From positions 65,143,917 through 65,207,916 of the forward strand of contig OY759261.1 in the NCBI GenBank assembly GCA_963662155.1: 64,000 nt of DNA, read 5' to 3'. Below, in pieces: positions 39,064 through 50,299 of the stretch. The first letter of the stretch is position 1; each line of letters begins with the position of its first letter. Under the pieces are notes generated by a model. The model saw nothing but the letters and a program-made list of their open reading frames with translations. It ran no database searches and had not been told where the DNA came from. The position numbers and the translations under genes are program-made. Source of the DNA: Lamellibrachia columna (lineage: Eukaryota; Annelida; Polychaeta; Sabellida; Siboglinidae).

Positions 39064-39214
39064 TTTGTGATTAACCTGTAACGCAATTCGGTCTGCGTAT
39101 TTCATTCTAGTATTAAAATGCTTTTACATAATTATTATTATTGGGTTACTGGGTCGTCATAAATCCGTGTTACCATTATGCGGAAATCATTTCACTTAAG
39201 ACTCCTTCATTAAT

Positions 39215-39231
39215 TCATCACACACACACAC

Positions 39232-39311
<80 letters not shown>

Positions 39312-39342
39312 TTGCGTGCGTGCGTGCGTGCGTGTGTGTGTC
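39215..39342. repeat. Compound (CA)n(TG)n(CGTG)n microsatellite upstream of WDR12
   Basis: A long alternating purine-pyrimidine tract begins about 150 bp upstream of the WDR12 start codon, that is in its likely promoter region. Confidence 0.95.
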
Positions 39343-39344
39343 AT

Positions 39345-40395
39345 AAGGACGGGATACACGTAGATAAAAAAATTCACTGGCTTCATTGTGTCACTTAATT
39401 GCCATCTGGAGTTTGTTGCTTTTGTGGAAATCAGATTACACAGAGCAGGTCAGCTGGGGCCAGGCTGCTAATTAAGCCGGCTGCATAACGACAGAAGTGC
39501 AGATTTGTTGTTTCTACCACAAGCGCCAGTAGGTCTATTTAGATATGATCGAAAAGGATTAAGTAAGTAGCCTAAGTATAAATGGTAGTTCAAAAAATAA
39601 TGACGAAACACGTGTACAAAATCATGTGATGATTTCTGAAAAATGTTGTTAAAAAGATTCTCTCAAAAAGGACGGATGGTCTTGCTTGTTGATGACTAAT
39701 TTTCAGTGCAACTAGGTTTGGATGCTCAAACCCTGGGGCTGGGACCTGAAACCTACCTTAAAACATATTAATTGTTATCAAGATTCATGGGCCTATATAT
39801 ATATTTCCGGGAACGACGACTATGCAGGGAACAAATAGCGGCCAGTGGGTGCTCCGTATGACAATGCTACCGGCATGTGATAAGTGTTGTTAGTCTCTAT
39901 TGCATGACTTCCCCCACCCCAGATGTTGGGACTATGACTACTTAGGTACATCCAGGACGATGGTAGCCATTTGTTTATTGCCCTGACACCTAACGAGCAC
40001 CATATGACTATCCCAGGAGGGCACCTTTCGTACGACCACCCCTAGTGTGGAGTAGCTCTGGCTTGGTGATAATTACCCTAACAAGTTGGGTCGTAATTGG
40101 ATTCAAGCGTGTCTGGCAGCTGGCAGGCGGCCAAGCCACCCAGGGGTCGATTTTTATGGCAAACCGTTATCCCAACGCCAAGAACCGTAGACATATACTT
40201 AAACCTATCTTTTGAAAGAAGGGCTTCTAACGAAGTTAAACAAATATGTGACGTGTTATGTGATTGTGAAGAAAACATACTTGTAACAAAAGTAGTGAAT
40301 TAAATTAATAGATACATACAGAGAATTTTCAGCAGATCTCAAATCAAGCTCAGTCTTATTTGGTGCGGGATAGCTCCTGGCTTTGGCGTTAAAGG
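39345..40395. other. Intergenic, no gene recognised
   Basis: No domain, exon pair or transposon signature recognised. Confidence 0.35.
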
Positions 40396-40397
40396 TT

Positions 40398-40625
40398 TCA
40401 TGCCTCAGTGAGACTTCCTGGTGTGTTACACATGAGTAGGGCATAGTAAGTTTGGATATAGGACGTTTTTAAAAAATCATACGATCTGACATAAGTGCAT
40501 TTGTGCAGGGACCTTACCAGGTTTGCTGGTGGAAGCTGTGGAGAGTGAAATGGTGGATTTTTAGATGATTTTAATAGGCGGAAATGGCCACTAATGGGAA
40601 ATGTAACTGTAGGCTGAATCCTAAA
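40398..40625 (-). repeat. Dispersed repeat family R1, copy 4
   Basis: Shares GCCTCAGT-AGACTTCC, CTGGTGTGTTACA, GTAGGGCATAGTAA, AAAAATCATA, TTTTTAGATGATTT, AATAGGCGGAA and TAGGCTGAA with copy 2 at 23580-24070. Confidence 0.7.
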
Positions 40626-41023
40626 GGATTAACGGATTAATGGAATAACAGCTTGCTGCTTAAATACAATGCCGTATTCTTTATCGATATCTTATTAAGA
40701 CTGTCCCAGAACTGAGGTTTGTGAGGAAGCTTGGTGGCAGAACTTCCAGATGGAGTGGAGTTTACACTGACGAACCTGCAGCACATGCAGGAGGTGGAAA
40801 CACTGATCTGTGCCTGTGGACGAGACAGAAAAGAATGTGGTATGTATACTATACAGCTGTAGCCACTGTCATGCATGTATCATGCAAACACACCTCTGCA
40901 TACAGTCTGTTAAATAATTGGATGATGTTGTTTTGCTTGTAATTTGAAATATTGTGCACTGGCATAGTTGTTGATATACACATATTTAGAAATGGGATCA
41001 ACCTCTATAATTATGTGCAGGGT

Positions 41024-41024
<1 letters not shown>

Positions 41025-41111
<87 letters not shown>
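41025..41111. repeat. (TA)n tract, left half of the target of the Ty3 insertion
   Basis: It ends exactly at the left LTR. The tract continues as (TA)n after the right LTR at 47734. Confidence 0.95.
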
Positions 41112-41115
<4 letters not shown>

Positions 41116-41311
41116 GTAGGTCGTCTCGGTGGGTCGTCTATCAGTTGATAGTCATACACATCAAAAATGCAGCACTTGCTCCAACTGAGCTAGGAGGCTG
41201 TCGAAAATCGGCTTTTTCGTTACCCCAGGACGAGGCTGGTACGTCAGCTGTTCAAAATACTAATTAGCTGGTGGTGACGCCTATCGATTAACATGGTGTC
41301 ACCCTGCTACA
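41112..41311 (-). repeat. 3' LTR of the Ty3 element
   Basis: 200 bp, differing from the other LTR only at A versus T in CTAGG(A/T)GGCTG. Contains a 35-bp match to pol at 41171-41205 with that single mismatch. Confidence 0.95.
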
Positions 41312-41322
41312 TCCTCCCCAAC
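41312..41322 (-). promoter_or_regulatory. Polypurine tract
   Basis: GTTGGGGAGGA on the minus strand directly abuts the 3' LTR. A second copy of this block, 33 bp with one mismatch, lies at 41432-41464. Confidence 0.75.
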
Positions 41323-41448
41323 TAAATCTTAACCGTCCCGGTTACTATATAAAAAAAGAACATCCCGCTGGAACTCTAGGGTTCTCCCAAATTCCTGCGT
41401 ATCAAAAGTCCCTCTAAAAATTCCTCCTGGGTCCTCCCCAACTAACTC

Positions 41449-44090
41449 TTAACCGTCCCGGTTAATGCTTCCCGAAAAGACCACACCACTGCGAGCCATC
41501 GCTACAAACAAACTAGTCATGATGGGGGTCAATTGGTCCCCCACACACGGTTCAGGAATGACGTTGCATCGCCGCGGGGCCGGTGTAGGTACTTGCGTGT
41601 CGACTTCTTCGAAGCGTACCACCTTCTTCCGCATCCTGCCCGATCTCCTAGGTGCGGGTACTGGTATCGATACCGGTATCACGGTAGGCTCATCGTGAAT
41701 CTCCTCTCCCGTCAAAACTTCCTCAGAAATCGGCTGGACCACTGAAGCTGGAGCTATCGTCGGACGAACCACTGGAACGATCGCGACAAGGTAATCCTCC
41801 TCCTCCTCCTCTTCTTCAGAGCTCTCATCAGAGCGTTCGTCGTCTTTGACCTCTGGAGTGACTGCCACTGGAGTCGGAACAATCGCTCCTGGACCCGCTG
41901 GCTGGATGTTCTTCCTGCAGACTGTCTGAGGTCGGCCGAACCCGTCTGCCCTCTCGATGTGGTAAGGTCCACCAGGCTCCGCGGGTATCCGTACTACCTT
42001 GTACACCTCCGGGCTCCATGCATCCTGCATTTTGTTGCGTCCTGGTAGTCTGTTGCGTTGGTAAACCCTGCAACCAAGTGTCAGCGGCTCACTCATCTTC
42101 AATCTCTCGTGAAGCAGGTTACGACTTTCTGCTGCAGCGCCGAGTCGTTCGTTTGCGTGAGAATACGCGTCTTGCAGTCTCTTCTGATGTGTGGCAAGCC
42201 ATCCGTCGATCGAGCTGTCACAATCGTCCTCCCTCAACTCCTGCCCTAGGAATGCGTCTATCGGCAGCCAGGGATCGCGCCCAAACAACAAGTAGTGTGG
42301 CGAGTATCCCGTCGACGCATGTGGCGTCGCATTGTAGGCGTTGCAAAGCTCGGGCAGATGCTCTGTCCATCTTCGCTTCTGTGCCGGCGGAAGGGTCCTT
42401 AACAAGTCGTGTAAAGTCCGGTTAAACCTTTCACACTGCCCGTTCCCCTCTGGATGGTATGCCGTAGTCCTTGACTTCTCGATGCCGTACAGCTTGCACA
42501 GCTCTCCAATAGTCGCACTCTCGAAATTCCGGCCTCTGTCAGAATGGATCCTCTGTGGAACTCCGTAACGCTGAAACCACTCTCTCACCAATAGTCGCGC
42601 CGTCGTGTTCGCCTTCTGGTCACGTGCTGGTACAGCCCAAGCGAATTTGGTGAACACGTCTGTCAGTACCAGAACACTCTCACGTCCATCTGCTGCCTTC
42701 TCCAACTGTGTGTAATCCACCGCCAAGACCTCTAAGGGACGCGATGCTAGAAGGTGTCCCATCGGCGCGCGTGTCTTCTGTCGCGGCATCTTCGCTAGTG
42801 TGCACCTCGCACAGTTCTTCACGTAGTCATCAATCTCTCTGTGCATACCTGGCCAGTAACAACGGTGCCACGCCAGGCTGCTCGTCCTATCACCACCCTG
42901 GTGACCCATCTTGTCGTGCACCGCTTCTAGAAGTCGGTGCTTCAGCACACTCGGTAGAACTAGCTGCTTAACCTCTCCACCCTGTGGATCTCTCACCTTG
43001 CGGTACAAAACCCCATTCTCTTCCCTCATCTTGTGCCACTGTCTCAGCAGTTGTGTCACACCCTTCTGTGCACACTTCTTCGGCTTCTCGCCGACCCTCC
43101 AGTACATCAGGAACCTGCTGATGTCTGGGTCTTTCCTCTGCAACTCTGCAAGTTCTTCAGGTGACAACGCTGGGAAGGCAGGTGACTGGGTTGACTGTAC
43201 CTCTATCTCCTTTAATTCAACCTGGAATTCTTGTCGTACTCTGTCATTCTTCTCTATCTGTTGGCGTAGTTCTCGCGGGAGTAGCGTGCACGATGCATAT
43301 GTTGCGCATATCTGCTGCACGTCGTCTTCCTCGTCGAAGTCGGTTGCCCCGGGCTCGTAGTCGAGTTGCTGTCGACTCAAGGCATCTGCGTTTCCGTTTG
43401 AACGTCCAGCTCGATATTCGATCGTGAAGTTGAATGGGGCCAGCTCAGCTGCCCATCGTTGCTCGATGGCTCCCAACTTGGCGGTCTTCAGGTACTTCAA
43501 CGGGTTGTTGTCAGTGTAGATGACGAACTCTCCGCCGTAAAGGTCGGCACGGAACTTCGTGGTGACCGCCCACTTAAGTGCTAGCATCTCTAGCTTCATC
43601 GAGCTATACTGGCGTTCGGGTGGTCGCAACCTGCGACTCGCGTACGCGATGACGACACGACGTCCTTCCTGTTCTTGAGACAGGACAGCGCCGAGACCCA
43701 GGTGGCTGGCGTCCGTCTCCACTATGAATGGTCGTTGGTACTGGGCATACCCGAGAACTGGAGCTGAGCAGAGCGCGTTCTTCAAAACCTTGAAAGCTCC
43801 GTCACACTCTGGACTCCAACTGTCCTTGAAGGCTCCTCTCAACCGTCCCTTCTCCTTCATTTCCTTGTTGACACTGGTCACTAGATCGTGTAGCGGCGCT
43901 GCAATCATACTGAACCCTTGCACATACTTACGGTAGTAGGACGCGAATCCTACAAAGGAGCGAAGCTGTTTCACTGTGTTCGGCACGGCCCAGTCTTTCA
44001 CAGCATCGATCTTTGCCGGATCTGTGGCAATGCCGTCGGCCGACACATGGTGTCCTAGGTATAGCACCTCCCGCTGTAAGAAGTGACACT
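41449..44090 (-). CDS. pol: Ty3/gypsy Pol, C-terminal part: RNase H and integrase
   Basis: About 872 residues in a frame shifted from the upstream RT. RT connection: LRSFVGFASYYRKYVQGFS. RNase H: VETDASHLGLGAVLSQE, SSMKLEMLALKWAV, IYTDNNPLKYL (Asp-Glu-Asp), NADALSRQ. Integrase: an H-H-C-C finger (HDKMGHQGG, NCARCTLAK) and D-D-E residues in AVDYTQLEK, HSDRGRNFES and GNGQCERFNR. A GPY-type motif (GGPYHIERADG) follows, then an acidic Glu-rich and Pro-rich C-terminal extension of about 130 residues. Catalytic residues are all present. The stop TAA (41451-41449) falls inside the duplicated polypurine block. The frame break upstream makes the copy non-functional unless it is a sequencing error. Confidence 0.93.
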
Positions 44091-45708
44091 GACACTGACG
44101 TCTTCAGCTTCAGTCCAATCCTCTGCAGTCGCTGTAGCACTTGCTCCAACTGAGCTAGGTGGCTGTCGAACGTCTTGGAGAAGATGATAACGTCATCAAG
44201 GTAACAGAGTACCGTCTGGTAACACAGATCTCCAAAGCACCTCTGCATCAACCTCTGGAAGGTCGCGGGACTGTTACAGAGCCCGAACGGCATACGGTTG
44301 AATTCGTACAGCCCCATAGGTGTGGTGAAGGCCGTCTTCTCTCGGTCGTCCTCCGACATCGCGATCTGGTGGTATCCTGAAGCCAGATCCAATGTGGTAA
44401 ACCAGTTTGCGCCGCTCATGGCGTCAAAACTCTCGTCAATGCGCGGCAGCGGAAATGCGTCTCGGTGGGTCTTCGCATTGAGCAGCCGATAATCCACGCA
44501 CATGCGCAGCGAATCGTCTTTCTTCCTGACCAGGACGATCGGCGAAGCCCATGCCGAATGGCTCTCTCTGATAACACCTCTGTTCAGAAGATCCTTGATG
44601 TGCTCTTTCACCTCTTGATACTGTGTAGGCGGAATCCTTCTGAAAGGTTGTCGTACGGGTACCTCAGTCGTGGTCCTTATCGTGTGCGTGGCTAAGTCTG
44701 TATAGCCAAGGTCGTCATCATCTCGGGCGAATGCTCGTTCGTTCCGCGAGATGAGATCTCTCAGTTGAGCAACCTGCTCCGCGGTGACGTGTGGCCCGAC
44801 ATCGAGTGTACTGGTTAGTACCTCACGCGTGTCGACTACACCTGGCGGTCGGTCCTCAGTCCTGCTCACGTACTCCTCAGACACTCTGACTCGCTCAAAA
44901 CATATTCTGTCCTCTTCACTGACGTGCGCGATGGTCTGATAGATACCTATTCGCATCCTCGGCTTCAGCCACACGTCTTCTCTGCTGGTGTTGACTACCT
45001 GCACAGGTGCAGCACCCTGGTGTACTCTAGTTAAAGTACTACACAATGACACCTCCACCGGAAGTGCCCCCACAATGGGTTCTACAACGACCCATGTCGC
45101 ATCAGCCTGTCTCTGCAAACCGGAAACCATCAACGTGGCACAAGACTGCGCTGGGATTCGCACTGCGCTCCACCCTGCCACACGAGTAAATCCTCTCCGG
45201 TCCCGTTGCTTCGCGTCTATGACCGACGCCATCACCGACTCTGCTCTGTAACTACCTGTGTTCAGGGATCGTTTCCATAGAGCAAGGTCAAGCTCTCCCA
45301 TGACATTCATTCCCAGAATGCCAGGACACCTCTTCTTATGCGCGCACTGATCTGTATCAGGGGAATCGCAGACAACCAGGATACCTCTGCCAGGTATGGT
45401 CTGACCCATGGTCGTCACGTCCAACTCGACGTACCCAACATACGGTATATCTAAACCGTTTGCAGCGGTGAGCTTCAACCAACTGCAAGACGCCAGCTCT
45501 CGGTCGTTTCGAGCAATGTACTTACGAAAGAAAGACTCAGTGATAGTACTTACTTGGGAACCTGTGTCAAGTAAGCAATTGACCTCCACACCTCCCATCA
45601 AGACAGTTGCCGTAGGGCAAGTACCAACGGTCGCGTCAGTTGGCGCGGTAGCGTGTGAGCCTGTACGCACTAGCTCGTCTACCCGACTCTTGGTAACGAG
45701 CGGCGTCA
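43928..45708 (-). CDS. pol: Ty3/gypsy Pol, N-terminal part: protease and reverse transcriptase
   Basis: Open in the -1 frame from the slip site; the first GTG is at 45670, but a separate start is unlikely. The retropepsin has the active site LLDTGSQVSTI and ILGMNVMGELDLAL. RT has RQPFRRIPPTQYQEVKEHI, GVIRESHSAWASPIVLVRKK, RMCVDYRLLNAKT, FTTLDLASGYHQIAM (first Asp), FGLCNSPATFQRLM and CYLDDVIIFSKTF (catalytic DD). The frame is lost at about 44092 in a tandem GTGTCA triplication, after which this frame is nonsense to 43928. The remaining domains continue in another frame at 44067. Confidence 0.93.
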
Positions 45709-46872
45709 GTTTAAAGGATGTGTGTTCTCTCTAACATCGTCTGGGTGCTCTCGTCTGTGTGCCGTAGGGGCCGTCGTCTGCACACCCGGTGGACAAGCCT
45801 CCGTCTGGCCCCGGCGTGGTCCAGTGCTCGCCTCATTGCGACACTGCCTGCCCAGGTGGCCAACTCCACCACAACGGTAACAAATTGGCTGCCCGTCTGG
45901 TGTGTACTGCATCGAGGGTCCCTGAAATGCGCGTCGCTCCTGAAATGGCCGTCGTGTCTGCAAGTTCTGCGGCGCAGATGCGGGTCGCTGGTCCGACCAG
46001 GGCCTCTGTGGAGTGTTGGACCGTCGTCCACCCGTCCTACCTGTCGCAACACCTTCCATCCTCTCCACACGCTCAGTCAGCGCCTCGATGACGTGCTGCT
46101 GTTTCTCTAACTCTGAGAGCACTCGTTGCAGATCTGTAACGTTACCTGCTTCCCCTGCGTCGGCGACCAGCTCAAATGCACCAGCAGTCTGTCGTCGACT
46201 GGATTGCGGCGGCCTCTCTTCCTCCTCGGACCACTGAATAGCCTCTTCCCTCAGTTCCACGAAGCTCATCTGTGGTCGCAGCCGGTGTTGTTGCTTCACC
46301 TCGCGTCGTAGTACGCGGTCTTTCAGGCCCTCTGCGAAGTGTTCGGCGATCACACGGTCAGGCTGGTTGACGGCATGTCCGTCCTTGCGCAAAAGCGCTT
46401 CCATCAGTTGCTGCAGAGCACCTGCAAAACTACGGATCCCCTCCCCGTCAGCCTGTTTACGAAGATAGAAGAGTTCCTGCAACTGCGATACCGACCTCTT
46501 CTCGCCAAACACTTCCAGCAGAATCCGCCTGATACACGTCGCGGTACGCACCTCCTCCACAGGCCGGAACCGGATCTCCTGTCTGGCATCACCTTCGAGG
46601 TGTGACGTCATGAAGTCACACTGCTCCTCATCAGACATCGCTCGTGCCCTAAATAGACTCTCGACATCTGCAAGAAAATCCTGCACTGTCACCTCACCAC
46701 GTCCACTGAAAGGTTTCACCTTCCGCTCGCGCGGTACGTACGCAACGCGTGGACGGTCATTGGTTGCAAGCCGCAGCTGTAACAGCTCCTCTCGCAGTGT
46801 GACCAGTTGGTCCTGCAAGTCACCCTGAACCGTGTCGGGTGGCACAAATCCAGTGGCCCCGTCAATACTCAT
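45706..46872 (-). CDS. gag: Ty3/gypsy Gag
   Basis: 388 residues from ATG. The capsid-like part (about residues 50-210) includes KPFSGRGEVTVQDFLADVE and LFYLRKQADGEGIRSFAGAL, the typical Ty3 Gag pattern. A coiled-coil-prone stretch (ELEKQQHVIEALTERVERME) follows, then a basic linker, and one CCHC zinc knuckle, CYRCGGVGHLGRQC, at residues 331-344, which binds RNA. It ends PLN then TGA, where the last codons form the slip motif T TTA AAC. No internal stops. Gag assembles the virus-like particle. Confidence 0.93.
   Translation of the reverse strand: MSIDGATGFVPPDTVQGDLQDQLVTLREELLQLRLATNDRPRVAYVPRERKVKPFSGRGEVTVQDFLADVESLFRARAMSDEEQCDFMTSHLEGDARQEIRFRPVEEVRTATCIRRILLEVFGEKRSVSQLQELFYLRKQADGEGIRSFAGALQQLMEALLRKDGHAVNQPDRVIAEHFAEGLKDRVLRREVKQQHRLRPQMSFVELREEAIQWSEEEERPPQSSRRQTAGAFELVADAGEAGNVTDLQRVLSELEKQQHVIEALTERVERMEGVATGRTGGRRSNTPQRPWSDQRPASAPQNLQTRRPFQERRAFQGPSMQYTPDGQPICYRCGGVGHLGRQCRNEASTGPRRGQTEACPPGVQTTAPTAHRREHPDDVRENTHPLN
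45709..45715 (-). promoter_or_regulatory. Probable -1 ribosomal slip site at the gag/pol junction
   Basis: TTTAAAC in Gag frame T TTA AAC, immediately before the Gag TGA stop. The -1 frame is open from here into pol. This is a canonical X XXY YYZ heptamer. Downstream RNA structure was not evaluated. Confidence 0.8.
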
Positions 46873-47513
46873 GTCTGCTTGCTAGTTGCGACTGCCCTAC
46901 TAAGTATTAACCCAGATGTATACCAAATTCCCAGTACGGAACAAAAGTTATATACCCGTTATACCCATGAATAACATTCGTATCTACAGGACTACTCTGC
47001 ACCCTCACAACTACAGATACATCTTACTCAGAAAACATGCCTAACTAACACGCAAATGTCAAAAAGTCCCTCTAAAAAAAAATTCTGATACTGGCTATCT
47101 CTATAATGCTGCTATAGCTACACAGACAGGATACACAATACAGTTCCTAATTATACAGTGAACGGGTATCAATTCAAAATTCAATCGTTTGTCAATGCAG
47201 TCAGGATCTAAGTCACTTAGCGTCACGGCACGTCACGTGGCTCGATCGTCGCGTGTCGGGGCTAGTCATCGTCGCGGCCGAATAGTGTTAAACCGGAAAT
47301 GTCACTCTTGAGTCGCTCGAGGTCGTCATCAGTGTCTACGGTCCTCACTCGAACAGGGCCGGACCGGAAGTCGCCTTACTCTCGGTCAAACGTCAGACCG
47401 GATGTCGAGGACGTCAGGATGTCGCTCGAGGTTGTCATCAGGGTCCAGGCTCCTTACTCGACTCTACGTCTCCGCCACCTCGCCTCGTCTTCGTGGTCTC
47501 GTCGCGTTATCAA
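46873..47513 (-). other. 5' leader of the Ty3 element
   Basis: About 640 bp between the primer-binding site and the gag start. It has no long frame in the element's orientation. Confidence 0.6.
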
Positions 47514-47531
47514 ATCCCACCTCTGGCACCA
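47514..47531 (-). promoter_or_regulatory. Primer-binding site
   Basis: TGGTGCCAGAGGTGGGAT, two bases inside the 5' LTR. It begins TGG as expected for pairing with a tRNA 3' CCA. I could not name the tRNA confidently; it would need a tRNA ending ATCCCACCTCTGGCACCA. Confidence 0.8.
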
Positions 47532-47533
47532 TT

Positions 47534-47729
47534 TGTGGTAGGTCGTCTCGGTGGGTCGTCTATCAGTTGATAGTCATACACATCAAAAATGCAGCACTTG
47601 CTCCAACTGAGCTAGGTGGCTGTCGAAAATCGGCTTTTTCGTTACCCCAGGACGAGGCTGGTACGTCAGCTGTTCAAAATACTAATTAGCTGGTGGTGAC
47701 GCCTATCGATTAACATGGTGTCACCCTGC

Positions 47730-47733
<4 letters not shown>
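47534..47733 (-). repeat. 5' LTR of the Ty3 element
   Basis: 200 bp, TG...CA ends. Positions 47593-47627 are identical to pol 44136-44170. Confidence 0.95.

Positions 47734-47801
<68 letters not shown>
47734..47801. repeat. (TA)n tract, right half of the Ty3 target
   Basis: Continues the TA tract interrupted at 41111. Confidence 0.95.
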
Positions 47802-47805
<4 letters not shown>

Positions 47806-49990
47806 ATAGTTGCAAGGGAGTTTCTAGATAAGCTGGTGTTTATTGTATAATGAAACCCAATATGAATTTACTTTTCGGTAGGGGAAAGTGGGGCATATCC
47901 CCTCTCGTTATTGACCACACCACTGGTTTGTGGTTTCAGAACTGTGTTGTACATTAGCACCCATACCCAAGTACTACTAAATTTATCACAAAGAAACCTA
48001 ACCAAATTACTGTATGCTGATCTCTAACTTCGTATAAACGTGCATTCTCTAATTTTCGTGTCGCCGAGCTCGGTTGTTTCTAGACTGTTTTGTCGTTGGA
48101 TGTTTTTATTTAGTTTATATTACGTTAAATGAGAGTATTTGAGAAAGAAAATATTTGCACAATATGGCGCAAAATAAAAAAGTATATTATTATTACTACA
48201 AACACAGAGGACGTTGCAATGTTTAAATGAGGGTGTTTGCGTAAACCCCTTATAGTTGTAACGTGTTGTTTGCAGTTTGAAGATGTTGTTTCAACAGGTA
48301 TACATGTATGCATTTTTCCAACATGCCGAACAAAACAACAAGACCAAAGTCCGAAGGAAATGTTAAAGAGCTTAGCGTCTGCCACTAATAATACAAGATA
48401 TTGAAGATTCAGTACGTCTCTGCCCGAATCGTTTTGGGAAATCAAAAAGGTGATGGTCAATGCCAATGATTTCCAGTTAGTTAAACTTAAAACGAAACAA
48501 AGGTCATGGTTTTCGGATTTTGTACCTGTAGGAGTTACTAAAACATAACCATTCGTAACTACAATTAAGAACATCGCGCCAAAGGTTTACTACGAAAACC
48601 TTGTTGAACACACCACATCTTAATTTCATGGGCCGCGCCATACTGTTAGATAAAACTACGTCACGAGTGTGGTATTCTGGCAATTTTCGCTTGCGAAATG
48701 AAAATATATTCGTATACACCTTTTCATATTCTTGCCAATAGGACATAGCCATGCTATTTGCGTCCACACTCAACTTATGTAACATAGTTTGGCCTTGTTT
48801 ACAAAACTAGTACTCTTTCTGGCAAACTAACATGTTTGTTTGTGACTTTGCATTGGTTCTGTGTATGCTGGCCTCCCTTACTACATAAATTTAGTCTAGG
48901 ATACCCCGGTTTCACAGAACTGCGCATGCGCTTATCGGTCGCGCTGGTTAACATGTCAGTCCTCGGTCATTCAGAGAAATGACCGGAATCTCCAGTTTTA
49001 GAACACATTCTGAGTAAATCACAAATTTAGTTGCAAGTGGTTAGTTATTATTAGCTGCACAGTCCAAAAGCCATGACTTTTGTTTCGCTGTAAGTTATCA
49101 TAGGTCTTCCGTACTGGTTCAGTAATACCCCACATGAATGGTAGGTCTACATCCTTTTTAAACATGCATATACTGTGTGCCATTAGAATACAATACGACG
49201 CTGCTTGCACATGGAACTTGATCGAGTGATTAAATGTGTGCACTGAACTGATATCGATTGATAATTGCTACATAAGTACACTGTAAATATGACATAATTC
49301 AGAATTCCAAATGGTATTTTAATTTTGTATAACCAAATAGGTGGATACTACTTATGTGTACCGACTGCACATACCTCTGTAAATTTGTATCTCAGAAAAG
49401 CGCAAATGTATCGGCGTCTGTGTCTGGCATGAGTTCAATTCGCACCACAGAACCATTGATTGCGTTAATGTAATGTATCACAATCACGGGACTGGATTCA
49501 GTTACAGTCATATTTTCTGTAGTTGAACACAGTTGTTCATCAACAGAGATTGTTAGGCTCCGAAAAGATCAATTTCTTCTGAGAAACTGCAACAAATACT
49601 TCCCGAAAATCACTTTATAATTTTACTTTCTTTACTAAAATTAATTATTAAAATCCATGTAAGTCACATTCACATAAAAATGCTGATAAGCCATACAACG
49701 AAAAGCATGTTTTGTCTCTAAAATAGTTCCATAACTCACGTTATACGTCTTGAATAAAAGGTAAATGTGAACATTATAAACTTGATAAATACATTCTTTC
49801 TGCTCGTGCCTTTGCTGCGTGCGTGTAAAGCATGTGTTTTAACAGAACTGGACTAAGTATTTGGCTTATTATTATAACCGCTGTACTGATAAATACGTAT
49901 AAACGAACCTACATTGTTCGTAGACGGCTTGCTTCTGTAAAAATCTGATTGGCAAGCAGCATAACTTTTACGCAATTATGCAATACCTGT
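47802..49990. other. Intergenic, no gene recognised
   Basis: The longest minus-strand frames (149 and 93 residues near 48.1-48.8 kb) show no family motif, no repeats and no splice context, and are probably chance. Confidence 0.4.
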
Positions 49991-49998
49991 TCGGTTTA

Positions 49999-50290
<292 letters not shown>

Positions 50291-50299
50291 TTATAATGT

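Larger units (their letters stand above)
41112..47733 (-). mobile_element. Ty3/gypsy LTR retrotransposon, nearly complete
   Basis: The 6622-bp element is on the minus strand. Two 200-bp LTRs (TGTAGCAGG to CCTACCACA, ends TG/CA) differ at one position. TATA flanks both sides (41108-41111, 47734-47737), a 4-bp duplication within a TA tract. A primer-binding site lies 2 bp from the 5' LTR and a polypurine tract abuts the 3' LTR. Gag and pol are separate frames linked by a probable -1 slip, with pol order protease, RT, RNase H, integrase as in Metaviridae. One frame break lies in RT at about 44092. LTR near-identity implies recent insertion. Confidence 0.95.

Noticed and set aside
42018..46828. 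Many plus-strand frames of 60-150 residues opposite the Ty3 element
   Set aside because: They are antisense shadows of gag and pol, with no independent motifs.
48125..48785. Minus-strand frames of 149 and 93 residues
   Set aside because: No recognised motif, overlapping each other in different frames, no splice or promoter context.
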